The notes under the pieces are model-generated. The model did no database searches, was not told where the DNA came from, and saw only the letters and a program-made list of their open reading frames with translations. DNA of 64,000 nt. It comes from Devosia sp. Root635 (lineage in GTDB: Bacteria; Pseudomonadota; Alphaproteobacteria; Rhizobiales; Devosiaceae). The translations under genes and the position numbers were made by a program. The DNA lies in contig NZ_LMGZ01000022.1 in assembly GCF_001427605.1 (NCBI RefSeq), positions 1 through 64,000 on the forward strand. The letters are read 5' to 3'. Positions 36,135 to 44,494 of the stretch are shown piece by piece (position 1 is the stretch's first letter; every line of letters starts with the position of its first letter).

Positions 36135-36410
36135 ATGCGCCCTGTTTTGCCCCTGGCCTTTGCCATCCTGGCCGCCGCTGCGGCACCCGCTCTGGCCGCG
36201 CCGGCCTGTTCGGGCAGCTTCGGCATGGACCGCGACCGCTACAGCGAAGCGGAGATCAACGCCTACAATCTCGACCTGCTGCGCAGCATCGGCGTGGACG
36301 TGACGCGGGCCGAAATGTGGGGCGGCTGCATCCGCGTGTGGGTGCGGAGAGCCGATGGCCGCGAGGAAATGCAGTTTTACGAGCCGAGTAACCTGCGCCG
36401 GGTCGAATAG
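36135..36410 (+). CDS. Small secreted PepSY-like protein, copy 1
   Basis: A 91-residue exported protein. The signal peptide ends ALAAPA. The mature part has a Cys near its N-terminus and a second in AEMWGGCIRVWV, then REEMQFYEPSNLRRV. It is a paralogue of the next gene (shared pattern L..G..V...E.W..C.R..V...DG...M.F.EP..L..V). The alpha-beta pattern recalls a single PepSY-like domain; function unknown. The ATG at 36135 has AAGGAGA nine bases upstream. Confidence 0.78.
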   Translation: MRPVLPLAFAILAAAAAPALAAPACSGSFGMDRDRYSEAEINAYNLDLLRSIGVDVTRAEMWGGCIRVWVRRADGREEMQFYEPSNLRRVE

Positions 36411-36565
36411 GCCCCTTATTGCCGCGACATGACGGGAAGATGGGCATTTGATTGCCGGCTGCTTTCCGAGATTTCATATTGATTGCAGCAGTTTAACTGG
36501 CGATCAGGACATTCCGGACCGATGGTCGGGGGGTAAACGAACCTCCCGAGACAAGGATAAGAGAT

Positions 36566-36841
36566 ATGTTCAAGATCATCGCCACTGCCGTCGCCGCAGC
36601 CGGCCTTGCCGTGGTCGCCCTGCCGGCGCAGGCGGCAACCGGGGGCATTACCTGCGATACCGGAGCCGCCATTGCCGGCTCGGAGGACGTGATCAGCCAG
36701 GAGCTGACCGCGATGGGCTACACCGTCGACGGCATCGAGGAATGGAACAATTGCGTGCGCGCCTTCGTGGTGAAGACGGATGGCTCGCTGGGCATGGTGT
36801 TCTTCGAGCCCGGCACGTTGAAGCTCGTGGGCGAGGCGTAG
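36566..36841 (+). CDS. Small secreted PepSY-like protein, copy 2
   Basis: A 91-residue exported protein, paralogous to the gene at 36135. The signal peptide ends LPAQAA; the mature part keeps one Cys near its N-terminus (GGITCDTG) and one in EEWNNCVRAFVV, then GSLGMVFFEPGTLKLV. The paired cysteines suggest a disulfide in the periplasm. The start has AAGGATAAGAGAT upstream. Function unknown. Confidence 0.78.
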   Translation: MFKIIATAVAAAGLAVVALPAQAATGGITCDTGAAIAGSEDVISQELTAMGYTVDGIEEWNNCVRAFVVKTDGSLGMVFFEPGTLKLVGEA

Positions 36842-36853
36842 GCGGCGCCGCGG

Positions 36854-36951
36854 TGGCGGCCCTCTCTCTACATCGGGCACAAAGCCACCCCCACCCCCTC
36901 TGCTACAGCCCTTTGGGCCGAGCGACGCTACCCTCCCCTCAAGGGGGAGGG
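36854..36951. repeat. Palindromic interspersed repeat, copy C (left end worn)
   Basis: The right-hand part CCCCCTCTGCTACAGCCCTT then TGGGCCGAGCGACGCTACC and CCTCCCCTCAAGGGGGAGGG matches copy A, whereas the left terminal arm is not recognisable. It lies after the second small secreted protein gene and before the convergent GH13 gene. Confidence 0.8.
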
Positions 36952-36982
36952 TGGGCACAAGCCCTTGACACGGTGATGTATC

Positions 36983-38614
36983 CTAGCCTCGAAGGCTCAC
37001 TCGCCTGCCGGCGGGCAGCGCGATAAACGCGTAGCCGTTGGCGCCCAGTTGCAGGCTTTTGCCGGCGAGGACCGCGTGTTGCGAGATGGGCTCGACTTCG
37101 CCGGTGACCCCGGTGAGTTGCAAGGTCTGCGGCTCGGCCGAGAGGTTGAAGACGCAGAGCAGGCTCTGCTCGCCCAAGGTGCGGCGGAAGGCGAGGATCG
37201 GCTCAGCGGTCTTGAAGAAGCTGATATCACCCTCGCGCAAGGCCGGATGGGTTTTGCGCCAGGCGAGGATGGCGCGGTAGAAAGCCAGCGTCGAATTGGC
37301 GTCGGCATCCTGGCCGGCGACATTAAGCGCTGATTGCGCCGGCTTGAGCGGCAGCCAGGGCGTGCCCGAGGTGAAGCCGTTGGGCGCGTCGCCCTCGTCC
37401 CAGGGCATGGGGGTGCGGCAGCCGTCGCGGCCCTTGTCTTCGGGCCAGAAGCGGATGCCGCGCGGATCGGTCAGTTCCTCGAACAGCAGATCGGTTTCGG
37501 GCAGGCCGAGTTCCTCGCCCTGGTAGAGGCAGACCGACCCTCTGAGCGACAGCACCAAGGCGGCGGCCTGGCGGGCGAGATCGGCGGGCGAGCGGCTGAA
37601 CGGCGCCCAGCGCGTGATGTGGCGCGGCACGTCGTGGTTGGAAAAACTCCAGCAGGGCCAGCCATCGGGCCCGGCCTTGAAGAAGGTCTCGATACATTTG
37701 CGGAAATGGGCGGCAGTGAAGTGGGGCCCGAGAAAATCGAAGCCGTAGCACATGTGCAGCGCGTCGCCGCCGGACGTGTATTGGGCCATGAGCTGCACCG
37801 ATTTGTGGCTGTCACCCACTTCGCCGACCGACGTGGCGCCGGGATACTCGTCGAGCAGGGCGCGGACGCGCTTGAGGAAGGCCAGGTTTTCCGGCTGGCT
37901 CTTGGAATAGCGGTGCTCCTGCATGTCATAGGGATTGACAGCATAGGGCAGATGCTCGTCGCGCTTGTTGGGCGGATTGGAGCGCAGCTTGCTGTCGTGG
38001 AAATAGTAATTGACCGTATCGAGGCGGAAGCCGTCGATGCCGCGCTCGAGCCAGAAGCGCATGATATCGAGCACGGCCTGCTGCACTTCGGCATTGTGGA
38101 AATTGAGATCGGGCTGGCTGGCGAGGAAATTGTGCAGATAATATTGGCCGCGCGTGGGGTTCCACTCCCAAGCGCGGCCGCCGAACACCGCCGGCCAGTT
38201 GTTGGGCGGGGAGCCATCGGGCAGCGGGTCGGCCCAGACATACCAATCGGCCTTGGCATTGGTGCGGTTGAGCCGGCTTTCCTGGAACCAGGGGTGCAGG
38301 TCCGAGGTGTGGCTCACCACCTGATCCATGATGACCTTGAGGCCGCGGGCATGGGCCTGTTCCACCAGGCTATCGAAATCATGCAGCGAGCCGAACAGGC
38401 GATCGACCTCGCGATAGTCGGAGACGTCATAGCCCATATCGGCCTGGGGCGACTGGGTGATGGGCGATAGCCAGATGCAATCGACGCCGAGCCCGGCAAT
38501 GTGATCGAGCCGGCGGATAATGCCGGGCAGATCGCCGATGCCGTCGCCATTGCTGTCCTGAAACGAGCGCGGATAGACCTGATAGATCACTCCGCCGCGC
38601 CACCACTCGGTCAT
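36983..38614 (-). CDS. GH13 alpha-glucosidase (second copy)
   Basis: A 543-residue family 13 enzyme, paralogue of the gene at 25135-26805. Asp199 in GFRLDTVN, Glu265 in SVGEVGD and Asp328 in FSNHDVPR are the catalytic trio; WWRGGVIYQVYPRSFQD opens the barrel. The frame extends upstream to 39058, antisense to the cupin gene; the start at 38614 matches the paralogue. Neighbours are not sugar transport genes, so the operon context tells little about substrate. Confidence 0.93.
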   Translation of the reverse strand: MTEWWRGGVIYQVYPRSFQDSNGDGIGDLPGIIRRLDHIAGLGVDCIWLSPITQSPQADMGYDVSDYREVDRLFGSLHDFDSLVEQAHARGLKVIMDQVVSHTSDLHPWFQESRLNRTNAKADWYVWADPLPDGSPPNNWPAVFGGRAWEWNPTRGQYYLHNFLASQPDLNFHNAEVQQAVLDIMRFWLERGIDGFRLDTVNYYFHDSKLRSNPPNKRDEHLPYAVNPYDMQEHRYSKSQPENLAFLKRVRALLDEYPGATSVGEVGDSHKSVQLMAQYTSGGDALHMCYGFDFLGPHFTAAHFRKCIETFFKAGPDGWPCWSFSNHDVPRHITRWAPFSRSPADLARQAAALVLSLRGSVCLYQGEELGLPETDLLFEELTDPRGIRFWPEDKGRDGCRTPMPWDEGDAPNGFTSGTPWLPLKPAQSALNVAGQDADANSTLAFYRAILAWRKTHPALREGDISFFKTAEPILAFRRTLGEQSLLCVFNLSAEPQTLQLTGVTGEVEPISQHAVLAGKSLQLGANGYAFIALPAGRRVSLRG

Positions 38615-38649
38615 GTCAGTCTCCACTGTTTGCCATGAGGCTACCGGGT

Positions 38650-38679
38650 CGCAACGCAGAAGGGAATCGTGGCGTTGCG
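38650..38679. promoter_or_regulatory. Inverted repeat between GH13 and cupin genes
   Basis: CGCAACGC and GCGTTGCG are perfect 8-base inverted arms separated by 14 bases, in the 141-base gap between the divergent glucosidase and cupin genes. It may be an operator or simply a small hairpin. Confidence 0.3.
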
Positions 38680-38755
38680 CAGGCGGGCAATGCGCGTGTC
38701 GAAAAGCTGCGGCTCCGTTCGTCGTTATGGCAGAAGCAGATAACAGGAGGACATC

Positions 38756-39094
38756 ATGGTGCACGTATTGCGCGCGGCAGACCGGGCGCCGAGCAAGAGC
38801 CGGACCGTGCGATTCGAGGGCGCGGCCTATGGCACGGATATTTCGTTCTTTGCCGTGGATAACGACCCCGGACAGGGGCCGGGACTGCATACCCATCCCT
38901 ATCCCGAAACGTGGATCGTGCATTCGGGCCTGGCGCGGATCGTGGCGGGTGACGCGGTGATCGAAGCGGGACCGGGCGACATCGTGGTGGTGCCGGGCGG
39001 CGTGAAGCACAAATTCACCAATGTCGGCGAAGGCCGACTGGTGGTGTTCTGCGTGCATGACGCCGGGACGATGGAGCAGGAGAATCTGGAGTAA
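38756..39094 (+). CDS. Cupin domain protein
   Basis: A 112-residue single-domain cupin. The metal-binding motif GLHTHPYPETWIVHSGLARI near residue 43 carries two His and a Glu, and GDIVVVPGGVKHKFTNVGEG near 79 carries the third His. Such small cupins act as metal-dependent isomerases, oxygenases or sensors; which cannot be told. The start is preceded by a very good AGGAGGACATC. Divergent from the second GH13 gene. Confidence 0.88.
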   Translation: MVHVLRAADRAPSKSRTVRFEGAAYGTDISFFAVDNDPGQGPGLHTHPYPETWIVHSGLARIVAGDAVIEAGPGDIVVVPGGVKHKFTNVGEGRLVVFCVHDAGTMEQENLE

Positions 39095-39170
39095 TCGGGC
39101 TGCAAAGATGGCTTGGACAACAGGACGCCTTCAGGTACCACAACAAGGAACTAGAAGCTTTGGGGGAACG

Positions 39171-39803
39171 ATGACAAAATTCGCCATCTTAGCCGTGGCA
39201 TTGCTATCCGTGGGTCTAGCGGCGTGCCAGTCGGTTCAGTCCAATGTGACTGCATTTCATACATTGCAGCCCAACACCCCCGAAACATTTTCAGTTCGCG
39301 CCTCGAACATCCAGCAGGATAGCTTGGAGGCCACCACCTATGCTGGCTTAATTAGTGCACGGCTGGAGCAGCATGGCTGGAGCGCATCTTCGAGCCCCGA
39401 TGTAGACGTGCGGTTTGCGTACGCGATTGATGGCGGCAGAACGTCGATCAGTTCGGTCCCAATCTATGGACAAACTGGTGGAGGGACAACCTACACAACT
39501 GGCAACATATACGGCTCCGGGGGCTTTGGCTCCTATTCGGGCACCAGTTACACACCGACCACTTACGGCGTGGTGGGCGCCGCTCCCGTCTCTCATACAA
39601 CATATCAGCGCGTGCTCTCCGTTGAGATGACCAACACAAACACAGGCAAAAAGATATACGAAGCCAAGGTTGTGAGTTCTGGGTCTAGCGGGACCTTTGC
39701 GGAAGTCGCTGGTTGCTTAATTGACGCTCTGTTCGAGGATTTCCCTGGAACGAGCGGCAAAGCGCGCGCCGTCGAAGTCAGTATGAGTGATTGCGGGACT
39801 TAG
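39171..39803 (+). CDS. DUF4136-type lipoprotein
   Basis: A 210-residue predicted lipoprotein. A short signal peptide ends with the lipobox GLAAC at Cys18. The middle contains a DVDVRFAYAIDG strand typical of DUF4136, then a Gly/Ser/Thr/Tyr-rich insert (TGGGTTYTTGNIYGSGGFGS), then VLSVEMTNTNTGKKIYEAKV. Start follows GGGGGAACG. The DNA is visibly richer in A and T than its neighbours, which suggests recent acquisition. Function unknown. Confidence 0.75.
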   Translation: MTKFAILAVALLSVGLAACQSVQSNVTAFHTLQPNTPETFSVRASNIQQDSLEATTYAGLISARLEQHGWSASSSPDVDVRFAYAIDGGRTSISSVPIYGQTGGGTTYTTGNIYGSGGFGSYSGTSYTPTTYGVVGAAPVSHTTYQRVLSVEMTNTNTGKKIYEAKVVSSGSSGTFAEVAGCLIDALFEDFPGTSGKARAVEVSMSDCGT

Positions 39804-39807
39804 CTTG

Positions 39808-40737
39808 CTACACCACCGCGCTGATGAGCGGTTCGCCGGCGAAATGGGCTTCGAGATTGGCGACCAATAGGGCGCCCATGGCGTCGCGGGTCTGTACGGT
39901 GGCGCTGCCCTGGTGGGGGCTGAGCACGACGTTGTCGAGGGCAAGGAAGCCGGCGGGGACGTTGGGTTCGTTTTCGAAGACGTCGAGGGCGGCGCCGCCC
40001 AGGCCGCCATTCTGCAGCAGGTCGAGCATGGCGGGTTCATCGACCAGCGTGCCGCGGGCGATGTTGACCAGCATGCCCCTGGGGCCGAGCGCGGTGAGGA
40101 CTTCGCGGGAGACGATGCGCTCGGTGCCCTTGCCGCCGGGGGCGATGATGACCAGCCAGTCGCTGTCGCGCGCCATGTCCACGAGGCTGTCGTAGAAGAT
40201 ATGCGGCTCGGACGGCTGGCGTTTGCGGCCGTGATAGACGACGCGCATCTTCATGGCCTGGGCGCGGGCGGCGATTTCCTTGCCGATGCGGCCGAGGCCG
40301 AGAATGCCCACGGTCTTGCCGGTGAGTTCGGAGAGCAGCGGCATGGACCCGCCCAGCCACTTGCCCTGGCGGACATATTGGTCGGCCTGCGGGATGCGGC
40401 GGGCCAGGGCGATCATCAGGCCGATGGTGAGCTCGGCCACGGCGTCGTTGAGCACGTTGGGCGTATTGGTGACGCGGATATTGCGCGCCCTGGCCGATTT
40501 GGTGTCGATATTGTCGTAGCCGACGCCGAAGCTGGCGATGATTTCGAGATTGGGCAGGGCGTCCATCAGATCGGCCTGCACGCCCGAGCCGGCATGGGCG
40601 CGAATACGGCTGCCATTGGCGGCCAGCCAGGCCCGGGGGTCGGGCTGTTCGTGCAGCTTGTGGACGGTGTAGCGCTCGGCCAGAGCGGCTTCGCAACTGG
40701 CGAGTAGCTTGCCGGTCTGCAGGATCTCGATGGTCAT
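39808..40737 (-). CDS. D-2-hydroxyacid dehydrogenase (glyoxylate/hydroxypyruvate reductase-like)
   Basis: A 309-residue NAD(P)-dependent dehydrogenase. The Rossmann motif is GILGLGRIGKEIAARA (about residue 144-159); the catalytic trio is Arg in VNIARGTLVDE, Glu in FENEPNVP and His in LSPHQGSAT. The substrate may be glyoxylate, hydroxypyruvate or another 2-oxoacid. The start at 40737 (MTIEILQTGKLL) is preferred to an in-frame ATG seven codons upstream. Convergent with the lipoprotein gene. Confidence 0.93.
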   Translation of the reverse strand: MTIEILQTGKLLASCEAALAERYTVHKLHEQPDPRAWLAANGSRIRAHAGSGVQADLMDALPNLEIIASFGVGYDNIDTKSARARNIRVTNTPNVLNDAVAELTIGLMIALARRIPQADQYVRQGKWLGGSMPLLSELTGKTVGILGLGRIGKEIAARAQAMKMRVVYHGRKRQPSEPHIFYDSLVDMARDSDWLVIIAPGGKGTERIVSREVLTALGPRGMLVNIARGTLVDEPAMLDLLQNGGLGGAALDVFENEPNVPAGFLALDNVVLSPHQGSATVQTRDAMGALLVANLEAHFAGEPLISAVV

Positions 40738-40873
40738 GGGATTCCTCTTGTTGCCCACAGCTTAGCGGCAAGTCCCGCCATCGCAAGCCCTACCATTGCA
40801 AGACCGCTGGACGCCGCCAGCCAGATGTGCAGCAATGTGAAGGCGATGGGATGAGCCGTAGACCACTCGGAGC

Positions 40874-42298
40874 ATGATGGGCGACACAGCGCCGTTCGAC
40901 GAAATGCACAATGCGGATGGCAGCGTCCGCGAACCCTATCGGGCGCTGGCCCAGTGGCTCGATGAACAACCGGACAAGGCGCTGACGCTGATGCAGTCGG
41001 ATGCCGAGGCCATCTTTCGCAAGCTCGGCATCACCTTCGCCGTCTATGGCTCGGAGGAAGGCACCGAGAAGGTCATTCCCTTCGATGTCATCCCCCGCAT
41101 CATCGCGGCGCAGGAATGGCGCAGGCTCAGCCAGGGGATCGACCAGCGCGTGCGGGCGCTCAATGCCTTTCTCCACGACATCTATCACGGCCAGGACATC
41201 CTGAAGGCGGGGCGGGTTCCGGAAAAGCTGATCCTCGACAATTCGGCCTTCTGCCCGCAGATGATGGGGCTGGAGCCGGCCAGGCAGGTCTATGCCCATA
41301 TTATCGGCGTCGATATCGTGCGGGTGGGGCCGGACGAATTCTACGTGCTGGAAGACAATCTGCGCACGCCGTCGGGCGTTTCCTACATGCTGGAAGACCG
41401 CGAGGCGATGATGATCCTGGCGCCGGACCTGTTCCAGCGCCAGAAGGTCGCCCCGGTGGAGAATTATCCGGAAAACCTGCGGCGGACGCTGGAAAGCGTG
41501 GCGCCGGCGGGAGCGAGCGGCGCGCCCAATATCGTGGTGCTGACGCCGGGCATCTATAATTCGGCCTATTTCGAACATTCGTTCCTGGCCGACCAGATGG
41601 GCGCCACCCTATGCGAGGGGCCGGACCTCTTCGTCGATGGCGGCAAGGTCTATATGCGGACCACGACGGGGCCGGAACGGGTGGACGTGATCTATCGCCG
41701 GATCGACGATGATTATCTCGACCCCCTCACCTTCCGCCCCGATTCCATGCTGGGCGTGCCTGGCCTGTTCAGCGCCTATCGGGCGGGCAATGTGACGCTG
41801 GTCAACGCGCCGGGCACCGGCATAGCCGACGACAAGGCGGTCTATACCTATGTGCCTGACATCGTCGAATTCTACCTCGGCGAGAAGGCGCTGCTCCAGA
41901 ACGTGCCGACCTATAACTGCACCGACGACGAACAGCGCAACTGGGTGCTGGCCAATATCGGCGACCTGGTGGTGAAGGAGGTTCACGGCTCTGGCGGCTA
42001 TGGCATGATGGTGGGGCCGACATCGAGCAAGGCCATGCATGCCGAATTCCGCCGCAAGATCGAGGCGCGGCCCGACAATTACATCGTGCAGCCGACCTTG
42101 GCGCTTTCCACCTGCCCCACCTATGTCAATGCCGGCATCGTGCCGCGCCACGTGGATTTGCGGCCCTATGTGCTTGTCGGAGACGAAGTGCGGATCACGC
42201 CCGGCGGGCTGACCCGCGTGGCGCTGAAAAAGGGCTCGCTGGTGGTGAATTCGTCGCAGGGCGGCGGCACCAAGGATACGTGGGTGCTGGAGGAGTGA
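40874..42298 (+). CDS. Circularly permuted ATP-grasp protein
   Basis: A 474-residue protein of the circularly permuted ATP-grasp type 2 family (COG2308). YVLEDNLRTPSGVSYMLEDR near residue 156 and VVKEVHGSGGYGMMVGPTSS near 362 are family landmarks. It is always linked to an alpha-E protein, as here (next gene), and in other genomes to a transglutaminase and a proteasome-like peptidase. Comparative work predicts a peptide-synthesis or tagging pathway; the product is unknown. The GTG/ATG region around 40874 offers two ATGs; the first is reported. Confidence 0.9.
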   Translation: MMGDTAPFDEMHNADGSVREPYRALAQWLDEQPDKALTLMQSDAEAIFRKLGITFAVYGSEEGTEKVIPFDVIPRIIAAQEWRRLSQGIDQRVRALNAFLHDIYHGQDILKAGRVPEKLILDNSAFCPQMMGLEPARQVYAHIIGVDIVRVGPDEFYVLEDNLRTPSGVSYMLEDREAMMILAPDLFQRQKVAPVENYPENLRRTLESVAPAGASGAPNIVVLTPGIYNSAYFEHSFLADQMGATLCEGPDLFVDGGKVYMRTTTGPERVDVIYRRIDDDYLDPLTFRPDSMLGVPGLFSAYRAGNVTLVNAPGTGIADDKAVYTYVPDIVEFYLGEKALLQNVPTYNCTDDEQRNWVLANIGDLVVKEVHGSGGYGMMVGPTSSKAMHAEFRRKIEARPDNYIVQPTLALSTCPTYVNAGIVPRHVDLRPYVLVGDEVRITPGGLTRVALKKGSLVVNSSQGGGTKDTWVLEE

Positions 42299-42345
42299 TG
42301 GTGGCCGGCACTCACGTCCTTTCGCTCGAATTATCAGCTCTGTCG

Positions 42346-42471
42346 CCTCCCTCCCCCCTGAGGGGAGGGACCGAGGGTGGGGGTCCTTCGGTGGCCCACA
42401 GGATTACCCCCACCCCAGCTTGGCTACGGCCCTTCGGGCCAAGCGCCGCTACCCTCCCCTCAAGGGGGCGA
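42346..42471. repeat. Palindromic interspersed repeat, copy D
   Basis: Begins CCTCCCTCCCCCCTGAGGGG, contains CCCCAGCTTGGCTACGGCCC then TTCGGGCCAAGCGCCGCTAC, and ends CCTCCCCTCAAGGGGGCGAG. Same orientation as copy A. It lies inside the ATP-grasp/alpha-E gene pair, between the two genes. Confidence 0.88.
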
Positions 42472-42515
42472 GAGGGCAGGAACCGAAGCCTTCTCGGCGG
42501 CGTGGAGCCCCAGCC

Positions 42516-43466
42516 ATGACCATGCTCGGACGAACCGCGCAGAACCTGTTCTGGCTCTCCCGCTATGTCGAGCGGGCCGAGAACATGGCCCGGCTGCTGG
42601 AGGTGGGCTATCGCATGAGCCTCACCAGCCGGCGCGAGGGTGGGGCCAGCGAGCATCTGATGAGCATGATGCAGGCGGCGGAGGTGGACGAGGACTTCGC
42701 CCGGAAAGAGCGGCCGGCCGATGTCGATACGGTCGCCCATTTCATGATGTTCGATCCGGACAATCCCAGCTCGGTCTATTCTTGCCTGCAAGCGGCGCGG
42801 ACCAATGCGCGCTCGGTGCGTACGGCCATTACCAGCGACATGTGGGGCGCCATCAATTCGGCCTGGCTCGAATTTTCGCAGATCAAGCCGCGCGATGTGC
42901 GCGGCGCCAAGCTGATGGGCCTGCTCGAATGGGTCAAGAATTCCAGCCATCAGTTCCGTGGGGCGCTGCTGGGCACCATATTGCGGGATGACGGCTTCGC
43001 CTTCCTGCAGGCGGGCAGCTTCATCGAGCGGGCCGACAATACGGCGCGCATTCTCGACATGAAATATTTCGTGCTGCTGCCGCAGAGCGAAATGGTGGGC
43101 AGCGATCTCGATACCCAGCAATGGTCGCTGATCCTGCGGGCAGCCTCGGCGCATCGCAGCTATCGGCATGTCTATCATGACCGCTACCAGCCCCAGAATA
43201 TCGCCGACTTCCTGATCCTGCGGCCGGAAATGCCACGCTCGCTGATCTACTGCGCGCGATTCATCGAGCAGAATATCGAGACGCTGGGCGCATTCTATGG
43301 CCGCAAGCAGGTCTGCGACGACGTGGCGGGGCGATTGCGCGCCATGGTCGAGGGCACGACGATGGACACCATCTTTGCCCACGGGCTGCACGAATTCCTG
43401 ACCGAGTTCATCGCGCAGAACAACGACGTGGCAAACGCACTGGCGGAAAGCTACAACTTCTACTGA
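42516..43466 (+). CDS. Alpha-E domain protein (COG2307)
   Basis: A 316-residue all-helical protein of the alpha-E family, partner of the ATP-grasp protein. It starts MTMLGRTAQNLFWLSRYVER with the AENMARLLEVGYRM helix, and contains FLQAGSFIERADNTARILDM near residue 165, the two family signatures. Biochemical role unknown. The start at 42516 fits the family; an ATG two codons on is equally possible. Confidence 0.9.
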   Translation: MTMLGRTAQNLFWLSRYVERAENMARLLEVGYRMSLTSRREGGASEHLMSMMQAAEVDEDFARKERPADVDTVAHFMMFDPDNPSSVYSCLQAARTNARSVRTAITSDMWGAINSAWLEFSQIKPRDVRGAKLMGLLEWVKNSSHQFRGALLGTILRDDGFAFLQAGSFIERADNTARILDMKYFVLLPQSEMVGSDLDTQQWSLILRAASAHRSYRHVYHDRYQPQNIADFLILRPEMPRSLIYCARFIEQNIETLGAFYGRKQVCDDVAGRLRAMVEGTTMDTIFAHGLHEFLTEFIAQNNDVANALAESYNFY

Positions 43467-43513
43467 CCAAACTTAGCCCTTGCGCTAAGCATCGCCGAGT
43501 GATACTTAGCCTT

Positions 43514-43852
43514 ATGGAACAGTATCAAACTCAGCTCGATGGCATATTCCAGGCGCTGGCCGACCCGACCCGCCGGGCGGTGGTGGGGCGGCTGGGGCGG
43601 GGGCCGGCCAGCGTGGGCGAGCTGGCGGCGCCATTCGACATGGCCCTGCCCTCGTTCATGAAGCATATCCACATGCTGGAAGGGGCCGGGCTGATCCGCA
43701 CCAGCAAAGCCGGGCGGGTGCGCACCTGTACGATCGAGCGGGCGCGACTGGCGGCCATCGATAGCTGGCTCAACGAACAAAGGACGATCTGGGAAGGCCG
43801 GACGGACCGGCTGGAGCAGTTCGTCACGCAAGACAAGGAAGCGAAGAAATGA
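43514..43852 (+). CDS. ArsR-family transcriptional regulator
   Basis: A 112-residue winged-helix protein. LDGIFQALADPTRRAVVGRL and GPASVGELAAPFDMALPSFM then KHIHMLEGAGLIRTSKAGRV form the helix-turn-helix and wing. No metal-binding cysteines are visible, so it belongs to the non-metal branch that often pairs with AHSA1/SRPBCC proteins, as here: the next gene overlaps by four bases (ATGA). Likely a repressor of its own operon, which is the usual pattern. Confidence 0.9.
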   Translation: MEQYQTQLDGIFQALADPTRRAVVGRLGRGPASVGELAAPFDMALPSFMKHIHMLEGAGLIRTSKAGRVRTCTIERARLAAIDSWLNEQRTIWEGRTDRLEQFVTQDKEAKK

Positions 43853-44313
43853 CCCTGGACCCGGAACGCGATCTCGAAATCAGCCGCATCATCAAGGCGC
43901 CGCGCTCGGCCATCTGGGCGGCATGGACGACGCCGCAGAGCTTTGCCAAATGGTGGATCCCGGCGCCCGCTCTGTGCCGGGTGGCGGAGATGGACCTGCG
44001 GCCGGGCGGCGCGCTGACCACGCTGATGAGCCAGGATGGCGGCGATTTCGGGCCGCATCTGTCGGCCTGCTACCTGGCGCTCGACGAAGGCCGGCGGATC
44101 GTTTTCACCAATGCGCTGGTGGGCGGCTGGCGGCCGGCCGAGCAACCGATGATGACCGCGGTCATCACGCTGGACGACCATGACCTGGGCACCGCCTATC
44201 GCGCGGTGGTGATGCATAAGGACAATGCCGACCAGACCCTGCATCGCGACCTGGGCTTTTACGACGGCTGGGGCTCGGTGACGGCACAATTGGCGGCGCT
44301 GGTGGAGGGGTAG
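43849..44313 (+). CDS. AHSA1/SRPBCC domain protein
   Basis: A 154-residue START-like fold protein. LEISRIIKAPRSAIWAAWTT then PQSFAKWW is the AHSA1 opening, with MDLRPGGALTTLM and the C-terminal helix FYDGWGSVTAQLAALVEG. Such proteins bind hydrophobic ligands. Its gene overlaps the ArsR gene, so the pair is one regulatory unit. Confidence 0.9.
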   Translation: MTLDPERDLEISRIIKAPRSAIWAAWTTPQSFAKWWIPAPALCRVAEMDLRPGGALTTLMSQDGGDFGPHLSACYLALDEGRRIVFTNALVGGWRPAEQPMMTAVITLDDHDLGTAYRAVVMHKDNADQTLHRDLGFYDGWGSVTAQLAALVEG

Positions 44314-44494
44314 GCCTCCTCGCGGCCCCCTCGGGGCTCGGTTCTTCCTAGGGTCGGGGGGTGGGGAAGGCCCCCTCACCCGGCGCTACGCGCCGACCCC
44401 GGATCAAGTCCGGGGCAAGCTCTCTCCCCCGAAGGGAGAGGTGACGACGAGCGCCTAAATACTTATCTTTTTGGCTAACTTATGGAGACAGATA

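Noticed and set aside
38615-39058. N-terminal extension of the second GH13 frame
   Set aside because: It runs antisense to the cupin gene; the paralogue starts at the equivalent of 38614.
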